Below are positions 11,946 through 24,294 of a stretch of 64,000 nt of DNA, piece by piece (position 1 is the stretch's first letter; each line of letters opens with the position of its first letter). Made by a program: the position numbers and the translations under genes. The stretch comes from Formicarius rufipectus (taxonomy: Eukaryota > Chordata > Aves > Passeriformes > Formicariidae). The stretch spans positions 1,343,925 to 1,407,924 of the forward strand of contig VXAU01001251.1 in assembly GCA_013399695.1 (NCBI GenBank), given 5' to 3'. Below the pieces are notes generated by a model, which searched no databases, was not told where the DNA came from, and worked only from the letters and a program-made list of their open reading frames with translations.

Positions 11946-14900
11946 TCCCTATAATCTTGTTTGGGGTTGTGGAACTGAAAGGAGAAATAAACTAATGAGA
12001 CTCTTCGGATATTATTCTTAGCAGGAACCTTAACAGAAAAAAGGGAAGTCTCTAGAAAGCTCTCAGGATCCTGAAGGCCTCATCAAGTTGCTCCAGCCAG
12101 CAGAAAATTATAATTATATTCCCTTGCTTCACTCAGGTGAGACCCATGAGGTGGTAGCCTTGACCCTCAGGGCTGTTCAGTCACCTGATGTCTGAGTTCT
12201 AGGAAATTACCAAACAGCATGCAATGGAAAAGAGTGGAAAAATCTCCCAGGCATGTTTCAGACAACTCATAGGGAGGGCCATGATCTCTCATAAGCCAGT
12301 ACTATACCAAACCTGATACTGCCTGGGAAAATGAAATTCCACGAAGTGAAATGTCAGTGTTTTCACCCGTGAATGGACAACAGTTATACAAGATAAAAGG
12401 CATTATAAACAGCACTGCACTTAGATATGCAGAAGCAAATATTGGAAAAATTTATGTTATTAAAAATATACATATATAAAACCTGGTCAGCAGTAAATAA
12501 TGTTCCAAGTGCTTAAGTTTTTCACCTGTCACTCCTGCCAGACAGGAAGGAGTTCTGGAACTGATACAACTCAACCAGGCACAGAGTTTATCTCTAGATT
12601 CTGTATTTCCTTTTGTAAAAGGATAGAGAACAAGGCTTACATGTCTGCTCATTTTTCAGTCTTGGTTATTTCCTACACACATATGCTTCCACTTCCTTCT
12701 TCATCAGTAGATAAACCATCAAGTTGCTGGTGGGCTCTGCCAATTTATAAAATTTTACACTATGTTAATGAAAAAAAAATAAAAGAAGAAAATTATATGC
12801 AGTTCAAATGGCCAGGAAAAACAATATACACACTGACTTCTGATTACCAGTGTCTTTGGTGAGTATGTGTCATATGTAATTAATGAACAGCCTTTGGTCT
12901 GGCATTCACTTACACAGTAAAATAGTATTTTTGAATAAATTAAAATAGCAAATAAAGACCTAAATACCCACTTGTTCCCAAACTAACCAGGGAAAAAGGG
13001 AAATGGTCTCAGTTCTCTACATACTCATAATGTCTAAAGCCAAGTTTTAACTTGCTTTAAAATCTGGACCAATCCTATGAATGCCACACATTGCAAAGAA
13101 ATTGCCAAAAACTGCTGACTCCCTCTCAGAGTTCTTTAGAAGGGGACTATCAGAAGTGCTCAGCACTGGCCAAATACTGTTCTACTGGAGTAAACAGAAC
13201 AAAAATTCCCTACATCAATGTCTGAAAAGTCTAATACTATAGTTATGTGAAGGAGAATTAAGCTTAAGTGACATTTTCATTATCACAGTTTCACAGTAAC
13301 ATAGAGTTGTTTCCAGTGAAGCCCCCAGTCCAGTCTAGTGTCACAGGGAATAACATTTTCCCTTTTCCCTCATATCATGTTAGTGCTTACAGTAAGAAGT
13401 ACCTGTGCTTTACCTTTGCCCTGTACTTAACTTTTAACACACACTACACAAACATGGGTGGAACTTTTTCTAAATAAAAGGTTGTTCAAAAGAAAAAGAG
13501 CATAAGCAATAAGTGAGAAACTAGAAGAATTGTCCATACTAGAGCTCCATCTAGCTATTAACTCATCTTTTGTACCAAATGCTAGACACAGCCCTGCAGA
13601 TTACTCACCTTGAAAATGCACATGGTTATCACCCAGCTGGACCAAAAGGAAACATATTCTCCTATTAATGTGCAAATGAGCAGTGTCTAATAGTGCTAAT
13701 CAATGATGCACAGAAAGAAAAAAGAAAAAAAGCTGTCCTTAAAAAAGTAATGGTAAGTAACTGATGAACAGAGGAGTTTTGTAGTGACTAGTTAGCCACC
13801 GCCTGTGCTGCCCACTGATGCCTCTGGACAGTTGTTTCATTAAGAGAAGCTCCACATTAAGTCATATTGTTTTTTTCAAATAGAAAACTATCCAATTAAG
13901 AACCTTATTTTTTCTGAGCAGTCAACTATGTAGGCTTAACTGAACTCATGATGATGACTAAATCTTTTTAGGCTTTGTAATATATTTTTACTGTGTGTCC
14001 CTGTGTGAGACGGAAATACTTAAACTGATAATGACAACAGGGTGGGAAGGTATGTGTCAGGCAAAATGCTGTGACTAAATTCCCATTTGCAGTGAGGCAG
14101 CAAACTCAGGCACTGGCAGGAAAAACATCTCATTGAATCAGCACTTCCCAAACCAGTGTGTGAAACTGAAACATGCAGCAGTATTGCCAAGTTTTGCAGC
14201 AGAGAACAAAGGATGCCTGGGAGTTGAATCTGATCCTAGTGCTTAAAATCTTAAGTATAGGATGCTGCCCTACTTCTGATTCTTTGGTTAGCTTATGTTG
14301 CATTGACTTGAGTATCTCTACACAGCACTACTCTACATAGCACAGACAGGCAGACTCCTACTTTTTTTATTCACCAATTCTCCCCACATTTTGTTTTTCC
14401 TGCACTCTTTTATTCATTTTTAGGATAAGTAAATACACTCTGCTTAGATCCTATTGAGCAGCAATAATAGTCCAAGCCATGGGAGTGGGAACATTTCCCC
14501 ATTTGTCTTGCCATGTTTTGCAAGGCATGCTGCTGAAGGGGAGAGTGCTTGCAGGGAACTCAGTGATCTCAGTTTTACTCAGAGACAATCACTTGCTCAC
14601 TGAGGAGGTTTTGAGAAAAGAAATAATTCTGTGACCCTGCTGCTGAGAAGCTTCAGGCTGGTGTAAAACTATACCTGCCAATCCTTTGCAAATGGCAGCC
14701 ACTTTAATGTCATTTGAGAATATGTTTTAAATTTCCTCTAGGACACTGCACATGTCCTGACTGGTGAAGCAATGCAGTTATTACAATTGACCTAGACTTA
14801 ACCTTTGATCCTTGGAGAAGAGCTTTTAAGTCATTTTTTATTAGTCATCCCTTCTGGGTCATGCCTCTGCATCTTCCTCTGTCACAATCCTTTTCTAACT

Positions 14901-15054
14901 CACCTCCAGGACAGACACTGGTTGGCTTCTAGCTGTATATGCCCATGGAGAAACACATTCTACCTACTTGTGCTAATACCCCAAGGGCTCCACTTATCTT
15001 TTTGAAGGAAGACTGGGAAAGTCTAGCAGAAGCAAGCAGGGCTATGTTTTATAC
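11946..15054. other. Unique AT-rich DNA
   Basis: No transposon was recognised. A 53-bp minus-strand segment at 13609-13661 is bounded by ag and a strong gtgagt donor but has no further support, so it is not called. Confidence 0.4.
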
Positions 15055-15326
15055 CTCTGAAGCCTTTGATGAGAATATGGACTGCAGCACCCAGCACAAA
15101 GTTGACTCCAGGAATGCCACCAGGCATTCTGAGGGCAATCTAAGTGAGCAAAGCACTGCCTTGCTTGTCCGCTCAGACACACAGTTACTGCAGCAATCTC
15201 CTGGTACAGGCACATCACCATGTTTGCCCAGTGCCCTGTGGACTGGGGTTCTTCCAGCTTGTGCTTGGAGATGCAGCTGATAAAACAGTCAAACAAGGAC
15301 GACACAGCTGCAATCATTGCTATGTT
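15055..15326 (-). pseudogene. Candidate frameshifted exon (272 bp)
   Basis: On the minus strand a strong acceptor (gtctgtatctcttgcag) precedes an open frame beginning NIAMIAAVSSLFDCFISC. The frame breaks in a short GTGTGT run near 15178-15185. After a 2-base shift, coding-like sequence resumes (ECLVAFLESTLCWVLQS) and ends at a donor GAG|gtataa. Without the extra two bases the exon would be 270 bp, exactly 90 codons with phase-0 borders. The amphipathic Leu/Ala/Ser-rich peptide is of the kind seen in helical repeat proteins, but I cannot name a family. Similar segments lie at 16993-17134 and 17337-17417 on the same strand. It may be a pseudogene, a sequencing error in the GT run, or a chance match. 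Confidence 0.35.
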
Positions 15327-15561
15327 CTGCAAGAGATACAGACAGAACTACCCAGGCCCTGAGCCTGTCATCAGGGGAGTTCAGTCTCCTATGTCTTCTC
15401 CTGTGCTACTGCCATCATTTAATTACAAATCACAGCCTCAGGTATTGTTACTTTCTTTTTGCTTACAGTAAAGACCCCACGGGCTTTGCCAAGTTGCTTT
15501 CTTCCAAAAATACTCTTGACATGGAACAATAGTGTACAAGGGTGAACAGCCTTCACAACAC

Positions 15562-16643
15562 TGTGATGTGCCTACCAATGTCACCAAGTACCCACCAAAG
15601 CTGGTTTTATCATTCCCCTCCTCAGCAGCACAGGGGAGAAAAAGTTATAAGAAAAGTCTCATGGGTCAAGGTAAGGACAGGGAGAGATCACTCACCAGCT
15701 ACCATCAAGGGTAAAACAGTTTTGACTTGGGGAAAACAGTTTAATTTATCCCAATCAAATTGGAGCCAGGATAATCAGAAATAAAACCAAAACAGCTTCC
15801 CCATCCCTCCCTTATTCCTGAGCTCAACTTTGCTCATCTTTTTCTCTGCCTCCTCCCTCTCAGCAGTTCAGGGAGAGAGGGAATGGAAGCTACAGTCAGT
15901 TAATCATTCATTGTCTCTCTCTCTTCTTCCATCGCAGGGACAAGAATCTTCACGTTCTTCCCATCTCCAGCATGGCATCTCTCTCATGAAGACAGTTTTT
16001 CATGAACTTCTCCAATATGGGTCCTTACCACAGGTTGCAGTTCTTCATGACCTGCTCTAGCGTGGTCCCTCCCACGTTTGCAGTCCTTCAGGAATGGGCT
16101 GCTCCATGTGGGTCCCTCATGAGGCCACAAGTCCTGCCAGCAAATCTGCTCCAGCATGGGCTCCTCTGCCCACAAGACCACAGGTCCTGACAGAATCCTA
16201 CTCCAGCATGGGCTTCCCATGGGGTCACAGCCTTCTCTAGGCATCCACCTGCTCTGGTGCAGGGTCCCCCATAAGCTGCATGTGAATCTCTGCTCCACCA
16301 GGGACCTCCAAGGGCTGCAGGGGCACAGCTGCCTCTCCATGGGCTGCAGAGGGATTTCTGCTCTGGCATCTGGTGCACTTCCTCCATCTCCTTCCTCACT
16401 GACCTTGGTGTCTGCAGGGCTGTATCTGTCTCACATTCTCCTTCCTCCTTTTGGCTGTGGTTGAGCAGCAATTTTTCCCACCTTCTTAAATCTGTTATCC
16501 CAGAGGCACTACCATCATTACAGATGGGTTCAGCCTTGGCCAGCAGTGGGTCCATCCTGGACATGGGGAAAGCTGGCAACTTTTCACAGAAGCCACCCCT
16601 GTAGGTCCCTGCTACCAAAACCATGCCACACAAACCAAATGCA
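15562..16643 (-). mobile_element. Solo LTR, avian ERVL-like, minus strand
   Basis: This LTR of about 1.08 kb reads on the minus strand. Its 5' end (TGCATTTGG near 16643) continues with a tggttttggtag motif and the segment for cagaagccacccctgtaggt. A ttaagaaggtgggaaaaatt stretch follows, then a long series of imperfect repeats built on gcatgggct, ctccagcatgg and similar units between about 15980 and 16400. The end near 15562 lies beyond a segment matching acccaccaaag. These are hallmarks of a large avian ERVL LTR related to the one at 53252-54293. The internal GC-rich repeats give long open frames that are not genes. No target duplication is evident and no internal viral genes are attached. 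Confidence 0.87.
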
Positions 16644-16992
16644 ATAGCAAAGGGCTCAGACATAGACACAGGAGCTTGCAGGGCTGAGGAGACTGGGAAC
16701 TCTGGGAATATTCTACAGGACATTACATCTCCTGAGGCGATAGGACCATGCTGAAGAGCTGTGGAGAGCTACAAGCTTCAGCAGCTTTTATTAGTTTGCA
16801 TCCGCCTGTGTTTTGGGATTGAACACAGTTCTGGGCCAGTCTATTGATGGTAGGCCCAGCTCAGGAGCCTCAACATGCTTCCTGACAGCAGGCCATCATC
16901 CCTCACTGCTGTGGCATGATCTAGGCAGGCATTGCCTTGTTCGTGTTCACCTCCAGAGGTGAAATTTTCTCTAGGCTCTTTGACTGTCTTAC

Positions 16993-17134
16993 CCAGTTGT
17001 TTGTTAGTGAGGCTGGCCCATTGCTGCTCTTCCTGCCTTGGAAATGTCCTCTAGGACGATTAAGAACATCTGGCTTTCTACAGTTTTCAAATCAAATCGA
17101 ATGCATAAAGCCTGGCGAATCCCTAGTAGGGACT
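16993..17134 (-). pseudogene. Candidate broken exon (142 bp)
   Basis: On the minus strand the segment runs from an AG acceptor (gaaaatgagcag) to a donor CTGG|gtaagacag. The frame reads SLLGIRQALCIRFDLK, then TVESQMFLIVLEDISKAG, and reaches an in-frame TAA four codons before the donor. Composition is protein-like and helix-rich. The stop suggests a decayed exon. It lies 349 bp beyond the LTR and about 200 bp from another candidate at 17337-17417 on the same strand. No family was recognised. Confidence 0.28.
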
Positions 17135-17336
17135 CTGCTCATTTTCAGGACTAGGAGATCTCAGCATCTCAAGAGTGTAATTTTTAACAGCAGCATTATC
17201 TTGACTTCCACAGAATACAGTGGGGGAAAAATATGGAAAACACACTGGGCATACAGATGGCCATATACACAACTGCAACATCGTGGATTGTGATAGACCT
17301 AATACATAAACCATGCAGGATTAAAGCACACATCAC

Positions 17337-17417
17337 CTTGACCCAGCTGTTAATGGGATCCTCAACATTTGTGACATGGGTTGTTAGTCCAAAACCAATG
17401 AAATAATTCATCACTGA
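17337..17417 (-). pseudogene. Candidate exon (81 bp)
   Basis: The minus-strand frame reads SVMNYFIGFGLTTHVT then NVEDPINSWVK, 27 whole codons between an AG (ggtgtgcag) and a donor GTCAAG|gtgatg. The acceptor has a poor pyrimidine tract. The frame continues past the donor for 47 codons, so an unspliced reading is also possible. It is grouped with 15055-15326 and 16993-17134 because of strand, proximity and similar composition. Confidence 0.25.
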
Positions 17418-17791
17418 CTGCACACCACTGGCCTTTCGTTTTAAATAAAAGGCATGAGCACTGGTAGGTAAACTCTACTGTCCTGCCTTAATTTTAACAC
17501 AGTAGATTCCAACCCAGATCTGCTCAAGTCTTTTCAGGGACTGAACAGAGTTGTGTGCCCCATTAGAGACAGGTGAGAGGTGCCTTCGCTGGTTACAGGC
17601 AGTGGATGTGGTGGGGAAGAGTCTGACCAGGAGTGCAGGGCTGTGATAGAGGGGAGCAGCTGAGGTGATGAGATTCATGGAGTAGCAGAGTTACTTTTCC
17701 TTCCCCTTTCACAAGCATATCAATTCCTCACATGACTCCAACCTGCCTGTCCCTTGTCCTGATGTTGAGCGAATAAACACCAGCATCATAA

Positions 17792-18021
17792 TCATTTTTG
17801 CACCCAGAAGTCACTGCTTTGCTGACTGCCTGACACTGATTCTGATTCTGACTCACAAACTGTAGTGGGAAAAGCAACTTCATCAGTTGAGCCACAGTAC
17901 AGAGTCTGAGAAGCAGATGTTTGATCTAATGCTTGTTGAAATAATAACAACGATTCACACTGGTCTTGGTGGATCAGCGAACCAACCCCCATATGGAAGC
18001 CTGCTTGTCTTGAGTCTGTCC
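17792..18021 (-). pseudogene. Candidate exon ending in a stop codon
   Basis: A good minus-strand acceptor (atcatttacccttacag) opens a frame of about 75 residues, including GFHMGVGSLIHQDQCESLL and a Ser/Glu-rich end CESESESVSGSQQSSDF. It stops at TGA (17792-17794). It could be a last exon or a truncated one. The protein is not recognised, and no polyadenylation signal is obvious directly downstream. Confidence 0.25.
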
Positions 18022-21000
18022 CTGTAAGGGTAAATGATAATATCAGCTGCGTTGGGGCTTTTTGCTTACTGTTTTGTTTGGTTTATTGACCATTAGAAAC
18101 AATCTCTTTTGCATCACAAACAGACTCCCAGCCCACTTGCATAATTTGTTTATTCTTCTCAGAAACAACAAAGGGCAGAGAGCTGCTATGTCATAGTCAA
18201 AAGAGTAAACTAATATTTCCCTGTAAGGGCTAGTATTTATTGTATCAACAAACTATCAAATTAATCTGACAAGTTAATCCATTAACCTAACTTTCATCTA
18301 ATAAATACCGAGGAAAGAGGATTCCTATTGATCTTAGCTGTCACAGGACTCTGGACTCTTTAAACTCACTGCTGCCTGTGGCTAATGGGACCATCAGAGT
18401 TAAACCCATCACATATGCTGTCTGCTTTCTCATGTCTTATAAATAATTCCCTGAGCTGTTCCCCTTATCTCCTCCAGCCACTTTTTCATTTACTTATTTG
18501 TTTATACTTACCTTATGCTCTCACACTGAGTTCATCCCTGAAAAACTTCGTCAAGCTGTTTTCTTCTTCCGCAGGATTTACCCCATCTAATCTGATGGTG
18601 GATTCTTAAAGAAGCAATACCACAAAATATGTCTACCTGTCTCCTGTGGTCACCATTTCTGGATTGTCAATGGCACAAGGGCAAGACTCAACTCCTCTAC
18701 ATTATTCATGGAAACCCTCTTACCCACTTCACTGGGAATCACACTTCTGGGGGCTCATTTCCCCACTGAAAGGCAGTATAAGAAACACAGTATGGGCACA
18801 GCAGAATCAAACAGAAAGTAAAGCATCTTCTATCTGGTAGCGAAGACCCAGTTTATACCAGAACTATGCAGTTTGATTTTAGTTTGAAAGCAAAAATTTC
18901 ATTAGACATTCCCTATCCACTCCAAATATGGTGTTCAACCCAAAAACAAACCCTTCAACCCACAAGCTGTCAGGTTTGGGCAAACAAAAGGACTTCTCAG
19001 GCAGAGCTTTGAGAGTTGATGCAATGTGGTAATCAAATTTCAAATTGGGAGGAATAGTGGTGGGTGGACAAACTACTATTTAATCCATTCTGGCTTTGTA
19101 ATCCCACCTCTATCTACTAAATCTATTTGATATTACCAAAAGAATTTCTCCTCTGGAAGGTCGTACCCCTCCTCCCACCCATGAGGATCATTCCCTCTGT
19201 TTCTCTCTAAATTTTGGGTCATTTGTGGCACCCATCAGAATTGATACTCTTTTTATTTGCTTGCTAAAAACACACAGTGACCACTCTCAAAAGAAGAAAG
19301 CAGCTCCTTTCTTCTTCCCATCCATCTCAAAAAAACCCACAAGCAAGTTGGATTTCACACCGTTGATCTCTTGAACTTGCACTACGTGCATTCCCCTCAA
19401 TAGGTAGTCTGAACATGGTCCTTGCTTCATGCATTTTGTGAAGTGTCTCAAGCTTCAGGTTCTTTTGTTCTGGCCATAAAATCAACCTTTTGATATTCTA
19501 TGTATAAAAAATGCCCAGAAAGCTGTCTTCTTGTGCTTTTAAGAAGATTTATCTCACACATTTTCTTGAAGTTAAAATTTTCACCTAGCTCTTAATGTGT
19601 AAGAGAACAGTAAAGGATTCACTGTTAACATATGGACTTAGAGCTCAGATGTTGGAACAGACTAGCTTAGAAAGTTAATGCTGACATCACAGCATTTGTA
19701 AAGGTGATTATAATCTTAGAAACATCAACAAGAGCTTGTTAATAAAGGTAATCAGTGCTTTTTTTTTTTTGTTTGTTTGTTTGTTTTTCTTTCTGTATTA
19801 GAAGAATGGGATTTGGATTCCAAACACCCTTCTCCTTAAACAGAATCTGCCCCATTATATTTGCACTGCTATAGAATGGACTTCTTTTTGTTTTCATTTT
19901 GTTTTTAACTCTTTTAAAAGGAAAAACATCACTGAAAGGAAAAGGGAAGCTACACCAGAGTATAAATGTCAGGGGTATAAAGGAAGCCATCCTCAGCCAC
20001 CCCTAGTGACTAATAAATGCCAGTAAAATTCATTTCACATCTGGAATGTGGTCTGTAGAAAATCCGACAAGTATAAATCACCATCCTCGATCAGAATATA
20101 AATCCTGACATGATGCAAATAATGCATAGCTTGTATGTTTGTGTATTTTACTGTGGTATCAGGAGGAGGAAGGAAGGGCCAGGTGACAGGATACAGGGAA
20201 GTTAGAAAATAACTTTGTCCATTTCAAGAAACAATACACTGCTTCCACCGGAAGAACATTTTTTAGAAAGGAAATTTACTCTCTCCTGCTTCACCACTGC
20301 CAACTCCTCCTCCCCCAACTTCGGAGCCTCCAGCAAGGAAGAAATTATGGCATCTTGAACTCTGCAAACAGAAGGTCATGAAATACCAGCTTGGCTATGC
20401 TGGCTACATTCACTTTTCCTTTGTACAGCAGTTACTCGGATCAGATGCAACTACATGACCTGTTTCATCTCCTTGGAATATTTGCTCCTTCCCCTGTCGC
20501 TGCAGTTCACCAGCAGGTCATGCCAGCAGTTTCTCACTGATTTTCAAGAGACTGGGTCTTGCACCAATGACTGTCAACTAATACAGTCAAGCTAGCAATG
20601 TCCTTCTCTATTTTGTCCTTAGGAGATGGTAAACTACATATGGCACACAAGCTTGATCCAAAGCCCTCAGAAACAAACAAAAAATGAAATAGAAAATCCC
20701 CTGTAAGAGTTTCACATCATGGGTGTATGAAAAGGGAGGCCTTTTCTACTCTGAACACGGAGCTGTGCAGCAGACAGCACAGCACAACTTTGGTAACTGA
20801 CTCAGTCTCTCTCCCATGGATTTTCTGTTTGATGTTTTCCTCACAGCTCCTTATTAATCTTCAACAGTCTAATTGCCACAGGAAAAAATAAAGTTTATTA
20901 AAACGCTTGGTTAACTATTAACCTGTGGATCTGAGATGTGTGAGCAGGGTGTCCCCTTTCATCACTCATCCTAAACATACAAACATTGCCACTTGTATAG

Positions 21001-21630
21001 TGCCCTTCTCACAGACAGAGGAGCTTTCACTCATCACGATAGTTAAAACTCAGAAAAACTCCACTGAAATTTTCGCACAGTTTCTGTACACATTATCTAG
21101 GGAGAGAAAAGAGATTTGAAGAAACATGTGACAGATGTTTTTCACCACAAACACAATGAGACAAATTCAGGATCCTGGAGGGTACCTGTAAATGTGGAGT
21201 AATTCCATTTTAGATTTATGCCATCAGAACTGTAAAATAATTGGTCCTTAAGTAAGCAAAGTAAAATTAATAAATAAAACTGCATCTTTATTATTATTAA
21301 AAGTGGTTACATGACATCACTAACTGTAAGGTAAGACAGCCTTTGTGCACAAGAACAGTAGGTTGAATCTTGGATCACTGCTAATTTGCAGTGATTGGTT
21401 CAAGATATGATGCAGGGAATTTTAGAGGGAGTGAAACAGAGCATCTGTGGAGAAAAAGTAATCCTGCTAAGATATTGTATGAAGATTAGAGGGTTTCCCT
21501 ATCCCCTAGAGATAATTTCTATTATGCATTAGAGAGAAACCTCTTAGTCAATCTGTGAAAGGCTTTCCTCTTTTATCCTCCTAAGATACATTATTTACCA
21601 AAATATTTGTTTTTCTTTTCCTTACTTTAG
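18022..21630. other. Unique DNA, no supported gene
   Basis: No transposon or gene was recognised. A T-rich run with gttt units lies at 19759-19788. Confidence 0.4.
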
Positions 21631-21662
21631 GGACTCTTTATACACAGCTGTCTTGTACACAG
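21631..21662 (+). CDS. Candidate micro-exon (32 bp)
   Basis: One of the best paired splice signals in the window: an acceptor with a long pyrimidine run (gtttttcttttccttacttt, then ag) and a donor CACAG|gtaagaaa. All three frames are open, one reading DSLYTAVLYT. The very short length, the lack of a recognisable protein and the lack of frame-compatible neighbours keep confidence low. It could also be a non-coding exon of a lncRNA. Confidence 0.28.
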
Positions 21663-22475
21663 GTAAGAAATACTTGATTGCGTGACGTTTTTGTGTTTAA
21701 GTGTGCCTTCTACCCTTAAGCATGAGATACAAAACTGTCCTTGAAACCAAACACTATCTGCAGCTTAAGTACTGTGATTCAGCCAGCCCAACACACTCTA
21801 GGTAGTCTAAAGTGACCCCCCCCCCAAAAAGCAAACAGTGTGAACACTGAGTCCCTGGTACCAGCTGTCACACTGTCCAGATCTGCTCCTATAATGCAGC
21901 ACTAATTAGTATTGCAGACAGGGCACTCTGCAGTTTGACTGGATGCTCTTTTGGGAGGAAGTTCCTATATTTTGCTGATAACACAAGAACTGCCTTGGTG
22001 CCACCACAACACTGACATGTCTGGCTCATCTCAACAATAAACTCCATCCTCCCATTCCTCCTGCGAAATTTAACCAGGTTTTTGGAGGTTGTAGTGGTTT
22101 ATTATTAGTAGTCAATTAGACATTCCTTTGCCCTGCTTTCCCAAGAAGGCTTTTTTTTGCAGAACAGGTTATGACATTGCAAGTCAAGACCTCCTTGTTT
22201 GCTGTAAAGCAACAAAAAAGATTTGTTCATAGCTCACCTTGAAGAAACACAGAGTTCAGATCAGCCTCAGGTATGCTCCTGCTGGTGCCAGGTGTCAATA
22301 GAAAGCTCTTTAATGACTCATTTCCTAATTAAAGGCTTCCCTTCCCCTGAAACACAGATCACTGCATCTTAACTATTCAGTGTACAAAGCAGAATAATCT
22401 GGCAGCTACCTACTGAATATTTCACACCTACAGACTGGAGATTGTCAAAGGTTGTTTTAAAACCTCTGAGTTTTT

Positions 22476-22476
<1 letters not shown>
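21663..22476. other. Unique DNA
   Basis: Nothing was recognised except a run of ten C at about 21817-21826. Confidence 0.4.
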
Positions 22477-22528
<52 letters not shown>

Positions 22529-22590
22529 TTTGTTTTTTGTTTTGGTTTTTTTGTGTGTGGTGGTTATTGTTGCTGTTGTTGTTTTTTAAG
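22477..22590. repeat. Poly-T tract (51 T) with T/G-rich continuation
   Basis: A run of 51 consecutive T (22477-22527) is followed by gttt, tggtt and ttg units to about 22590. It may be the reversed A-tail of a retroposed sequence or simple slippage. No retroposed body was recognised next to it. Run length is unreliable in assemblies. Confidence 0.95.
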
Positions 22591-24011
22591 CACTAGCTTT
22601 CTAAGTACAGAAATGTTATGAACCTATGAGTTGGATGCCACTAAATTTAACACCACTAAATCAATTTTAGAGAATAATTCAGGAGGAAGAAAAAACCCTG
22701 CAACCTTCATCCCAGGAGCGTGATTCTCTAGTGGCAAGGGATAATCTAGTAGGAAATGCATGCTAGACTACAGGAGCAAGATTAGGCTGTTTTGATTTCT
22801 AGGGAGTAGTTGAAGTAAATTCGCTATTCTCTGATTTTTATCCCTAATATAAACTACCTTGTGAGCTACTCATCCATTAAATGTGATCTATAGCAACTAT
22901 ATTTTTACTAAATCTTAAGTCCAAGCTCATAAATTCATACAGCACCACAAAATTTGAACAGGTGTTTTCTTCTGCAAGATTCCAAGAAAAGATGCTTTTG
23001 GTTTTGCATTCAGCTATAGACAGTCATAGAGTTTGAGTTACTGTGGTTTAATGAGAAGCCACTTCTTATCAAAGGAGTTTAAGTGCTCACGGGACAGGAA
23101 GAAAACTCTCACTTGAGCCAGTCTTAGCAGTGGCACAATCACATCAAGCCATCCAAAACATAAGATCTTCCAATAAGCTTTGGGGTAAGCCTTTCAGCTA
23201 CATCAATTAATGCAAGAATTGAAAGACTTTCAAGAAGGCACCAAACTCCATGGTCCTCAAATTGCCTTGGACAAGAACAAAAAAGGCTCTCTCCAACTCC
23301 GAACACAGCAATAAGTGGATACAGATTGGTGAGTGGAGGGAAACAGCAGCAGAGAAGTTAGCCATCTAGTCTCAGTTGTCCAGGCACAACTCTTTGCTTG
23401 GCTGAACTGTGAACTGCAACAGGGAAGTAATCCAGCTTCATCAAGCCTGGTCCTGTGAAAGCTCCCAGAGCCACTGTCCATCAGAACTACCCAGGCTGCT
23501 GCCTTATCCCAGCTAAGAAGGTGTTGTGCTAAGGTATAAGGCAGGAAAATAAAAATACTTTAAGCTGATCTTGTTGGTGAAAACTGTATAATGAAGCAAG
23601 TGTTGCATAATGTTTGCCTCTGATAAGGAGTGTCCTGGTTCACCAATAGACATGGCTAATGGTGTAGCACTACAGCGTCCACCCAGGGCTGCTTGTGTAT
23701 GTTTTCCATGGGCCTTTCAGCTGCTGAGCCAACAGTTGTTCCGTCTTTAAGATAGCTTATGCATCATTAATGACACATGCACCTGAAACTAAGAACTCTT
23801 GCCAGAGATGAATAAGTGGAGTTATGATAAGATTTATATTCATACAGATAAAAAGAATATCCAGAGCTATAAATATTGTTAACTGATAACTCTTCATTGT
23901 TCAGCCTCATTCTTCAAAGTTTCAGTCAAAATTTAAACATTAGAGATATAAAACAGACCTGCTGGAGTATGAGAGTGGAGAAAAGGAGAAACACTACCCC
24001 TTACCTCCCAG
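22591..24011. other. Unique DNA
   Basis: No gene or transposon was recognised. Confidence 0.4.
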
Positions 24012-24294
24012 CTATGAGGATCTTAAACTTTTCTCTAGACAGCCATTTCCACATCTTGATGGAGATTTGGAACCAGGTGCCAGATGGATCTTTGTTCACT
24101 TCCAGGATGGCAGCTCTTGCCTCATCTCCTTGCTTTCTGTTGACTATATGGATTTCTGCTGGAATGCAGATCACATAATTAGTGCCATACTAACGGAGAA
24201 GGGATTCATCATGATCATTCCTGAACCCGACAGGGTCTTCAAAAAGTTTCTGAAAGAAAACAGGAAGCTGCCAGAAAGAAGTGGACATCTCTGA
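24012..24294 (+). CDS. Candidate terminal exon, protein unknown
   Basis: A strong acceptor (cactaccccttacctcccag) opens a frame that runs 94 codons to TGA at 24292. The peptide begins YEDLKLFSRQPFPHLDGD and contains ARWIFVHFQDGSSCLISLL, then SVDYMDFCWNADHI and EKGFIMIIPEPDRVF. Residue use (aromatic, acidic and Pro balance) looks like a real globular domain. The frame is open upstream as far as 23944. AATAAA signals occur at about 24721 and 25006. I do not recognise the family. Alternatives are a retrocopy remnant or a chance frame. Confidence 0.33.

Noticed and set aside
13609..13661. Minus-strand 53-bp segment with strong gtgagt donor
   Set aside because: The peptide is very aromatic/hydrophobic, the acceptor is modest and there is no supporting neighbour.
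15984..16723. Frames of 118 and 211 codons on the minus strand
   Set aside because: They lie in the GC-rich internal repeats of the ERVL-like LTR and are not viral or host genes.
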